A stretch of 64,000 nt of DNA from CAVZCC01 sp963773765 (GTDB taxonomy: Bacteria > Actinomycetota > Acidimicrobiia > Acidimicrobiales > Microtrichaceae): contig CAVZCC010000008.1 of assembly GCA_963773765.1 (NCBI GenBank), positions 186,001-250,000 of the forward strand, in the 5' to 3' direction. Below are positions 62,142 to 64,000 of this stretch, in pieces; the stretch's first letter is position 1, and every line of letters starts with the position of its first letter. Position numbers and translations under genes: made by a program. Under the pieces are notes generated by a model. The model was not told where the DNA came from and made no database searches. It was given only the letters and a program-made list of their open reading frames with translations.

Positions 62142-63395
62142 TCAGAATCGGGTCCAGGTCCAGGGCAGGGGCGCCACCGCGAACATGGCGTCGGCCCGGG
62201 CCGCCGCGCCCGGGGTCCGCTCCTGCACCCGTCCCGCACGGGCCAGGCGACGGAACGACGTGCCGCCCAGGAACACGGCGCCGAGCTCGGCCACGTCCAG
62301 CCCGAGGTCGCTGCGGGCGTCGTCACCCCGGCGGCAGGCACCCCGTCCGCCGTCGACCGAGAGCACGTAGCGCCCCGCGGTCACCGGCCGGAACCGGTCG
62401 ACCACGTCCAGCACCAGCGTTGCGTCGACCCCGTAGGTCCGCGCCGACAGGAGTGCCTCCACGTCCAGGGGCCGGAGCCAGAACTGGTCCCGCTCGCTGG
62501 TGGTCCGCACCGCCCGCAGGTCCACCAGGACGTCGAACAGCAGGTGGTCCGGCGGGAGGGGTGCGTGCACCTCGGCCACCAGGTCGTGGTCCAGCAGCCC
62601 CCGCCACAGCGCCAGCTCGGCCCCCGCGTCCACGCCCAGCAGCTCCACCACCGTCAGGCGGTGGGCCGGTCCGTCCGCCGCCCAGTGCTCCTCCACGCGG
62701 TAGACGGCGTACCCGTCGGCCACGCCGGTGTCGTCCTCGTGGACCAGCACGAAGTTGAGCGGGTGGCCGCCGATGAACAACGGGGTCTCACCCAGCACGA
62801 TCCCCCACCACGCCGGCGTGCGCGACAAGGACCCCACCCCGTCGACGCGGCGGTACACCTCCGCCAGCGCACCCACGGCGTCGGCGCGGCGGACGAGCCG
62901 GAGTCGTCCGCCGGTCCGGGGGGCATCGGGCCGGAAGGCGGCCCCGGCGGTCCGTACCGAGACGCTCCGGGCGCGTGTCGCCACGCCGTAGCCGAACCGT
63001 CCGTAGATGGTCGCCTCGCTCGCTCCCAGCATCGCCGCCGGCTCGCCGGCCGCCGCCACGTCCTCCAGCTGGCGGGCCATGAGGGCGCTGAGCACGCCAC
63101 GCCGACGGTGGGTGGGGAGCACGCCCACATCGCTGACGCCGGCCACGGCAACGGTGCCGCCGCCCGGCAGCGTCAGGTCGAACGGGAACGAGCCGGCGGC
63201 GCCGACGGGCTCACCGTCGAACTCGGCCAGGTAGAACCGGGCCGGGTCCACGATGGTCCGCTTGGCGGCCAGGAACGCCGGGTCGTTGCCCACGGCGAAG
63301 GCCGCCCCGTCCACGTCGTAGTAGAGCTCCAGGTCGTCCGGCCCCAACGGGCGCACCGTGGGGACCGCTCGGGCGTTCGGTGCGGTCGAGGTCAC
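62142..63395 (-). CDS. Eis-type GNAT N-acetyltransferase
   Basis: From GTG 63395 the 417-residue protein has the N-terminal GNAT domain with DVGVLPTHRRRGVLSALMAR (acetyl-CoA loop) and IYGRFGYGVATRARS (general-acid Tyr region), a second GNAT-like domain and a C-terminal sterol-carrier-like segment; the chain ends in WTWTRF, matching the C-terminal carboxylate Phe used in catalysis by Eis proteins. Family members acetylate aminoglycosides or proteins at several amines; that activity is inference here. Intact; convergent with the MATE gene. Confidence 0.9.
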   Translation of the reverse strand: MTSTAPNARAVPTVRPLGPDDLELYYDVDGAAFAVGNDPAFLAAKRTIVDPARFYLAEFDGEPVGAAGSFPFDLTLPGGGTVAVAGVSDVGVLPTHRRRGVLSALMARQLEDVAAAGEPAAMLGASEATIYGRFGYGVATRARSVSVRTAGAAFRPDAPRTGGRLRLVRRADAVGALAEVYRRVDGVGSLSRTPAWWGIVLGETPLFIGGHPLNFVLVHEDDTGVADGYAVYRVEEHWAADGPAHRLTVVELLGVDAGAELALWRGLLDHDLVAEVHAPLPPDHLLFDVLVDLRAVRTTSERDQFWLRPLDVEALLSARTYGVDATLVLDVVDRFRPVTAGRYVLSVDGGRGACRRGDDARSDLGLDVAELGAVFLGGTSFRRLARAGRVQERTPGAAARADAMFAVAPLPWTWTRF

Positions 63396-63454
63396 CCGAC
63401 GAGGGTACGGACCCGGCACGCGGCACGGCGGGTGATTTGCGCCGGAACGCCCGC

Positions 63455-64000
63455 TCAGGCCCCGGCCGCCCCCGGCGCGCAGGTCGTCTTGACCCATTCG
63501 CCCAGCGCGGTCTGCGCCGACTGCACCGCGGGATCACCGATCAGCGCGGCGGACCGGGTCTCGGCATCGGGAGCCCGGGGGTCGATGGTGGCCATGCCCT
63601 TCCACACGCCCTGCATGGTCTGCAGCGAGGGCTGCACCTCTGCCGGTCCGATGGTCACCATGTGCGAGAAGAGCTTGTCCAGCGAGGCGAAGAGCTGGGT
63701 GAACCCGGAGGGGTTGGACAGCAGGCTGGTCAGGTTGACGTCGGCGCCGGTGACGTCGGACAGCGCCTCGCCGGTCAGCAGCAGGCACAGGTCCGACTCC
63801 TGGTTGAGGGCGTCGATCCTCCGGATGAGCTCGTTCACGTCGACGGACCCGCTGGCGCCCACCCCGCTGCCGGCGCTGGCGCTGCCGGAGGTTCCGCTGC
63901 CGGAGGAGGCACCACCGGGGGCGGTGGGGGCCGGGCCCGGCGCGGTCGTGTCCGCGGAGTCGCTCGACAGCTCGGTGGTCCCGCTGTCGCCGCTGCAGCC
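63455..64000 (-). CDS. Lipoprotein, N-terminus beyond the window end
   Basis: The frame is open to the last base. Close to the end of the window the protein reads CSGDSGTTELSSDSAD, so the Cys is probably the lipobox residue and the signal peptide lies past base 64000. A Pro/Ser/Gly-rich linker follows and then a helical domain (residues from VDVNELIRRIDALNQESDL) with a Cys-containing LCLLLTGEALSDVTG and the C-terminal KTTCAPGAAGA. Not recognised. A GTG at 63862 is a possible internal start but would lack the signal. Confidence 0.72.
   Translation of the reverse strand, partial: GCSGDSGTTELSSDSADTTAPGPAPTAPGGASSGSGTSGSASAGSGVGASGSVDVNELIRRIDALNQESDLCLLLTGEALSDVTGADVNLTSLLSNPSGFTQLFASLDKLFSHMVTIGPAEVQPSLQTMQGVWKGMATIDPRAPDAETRSAALIGDPAVQSAQTALGEWVKTTCAPGAAGA

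Noticed and set aside
1..64000. CRISPR array, insertion sequences, prophage or integrase genes
   Set aside because: No regularly spaced repeats, transposase motifs, terminal inverted repeats or phage genes were seen in either strand.

Overview
The window is very GC-rich DNA with strong G/C bias at third codon positions, many GTG starts and short ATGA or GTGA overlaps between genes. Non-discriminating-type GluRS next to tRNA-Gln and tRNA-Glu, a mycothiol-type DinB domain, an F420-type luciferase-like oxidoreductase, an Eis-type acetyltransferase and an IclR regulator divergent from leuCD all point to an actinobacterium. I think a deep lineage such as Acidimicrobiia is likely, but the sequence alone does not prove it.

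Layout. 1-3.3 kb: tail of a TetR-type regulator and a large cyclase/NB-ARC ATPase. 3.5-5.9 kb: gltX, ydcF, tRNA-Gln and tRNA-Glu, all on the minus strand. 5.9-8.2 kb: an L,D-transpeptidase and two poorly known proteins. 8.3-13 kb: cimA, ilvE and leuB (minus), then greA and mscL (plus), all carrying frameshifts. 13-19 kb: ppx/gppA, rsgA, a methyltransferase and a large secreted lipoprotein. 19-22 kb: IclR regulator divergent from leuC-leuD. 22-38 kb: a beta-propeller lipoprotein, serA, a PQQ-type sugar dehydrogenase, an oxidase/DinB fusion, an S9 peptidase, an aminotransferase, serC, small lipoprotein and GNAT genes, and an acyl-CoA synthetase. 38-44 kb: amt, metY, thrB, ilvC. 44.4-47.1 kb: a heavily frameshifted FtsX-type permease. 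47-51 kb: two tandem paralogous lipoproteins, ilvN, ilvB and the ilvB leader. 51-64 kb: Nudix, nucleotidyltransferase, membrane protein, PEP-utilising enzyme, phosphoesterase, DUF2231, LLM oxidoreductase, ilvD, MATE, Eis-like protein and a lipoprotein cut by the window end.

The unifying theme is amino acid supply. Nearly the whole isoleucine/valine/leucine pathway is here (cimA, ilvB, ilvN, ilvC, ilvD, ilvE, leuB, leuC, leuD), with serine (serA, serC), threonine (thrB) and sulfur amino acid (metY) genes, ammonium uptake (amt) and gltX. The branched-chain genes lie in at least five separate units with different apparent control: a leaderless leader peptide with a terminator before ilvBN, a double hairpin with a U-run before leuB-ilvE-cimA, and a palindrome between the IclR gene and leuCD. 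Isoleucine probably starts from citramalate (cimA), since no ilvA is seen here.

A caution for any user: two tracts (about 8.27-12.84 kb and 44.36-47.06 kb) have a frameshift every few hundred bases or less, and about ten other genes carry one or two isolated single-base indels. Those I could reconstruct mostly fall in short G or C runs and restore perfect family motifs when removed, so I read nearly all as sequencing or assembly errors and give full-length gene extents.
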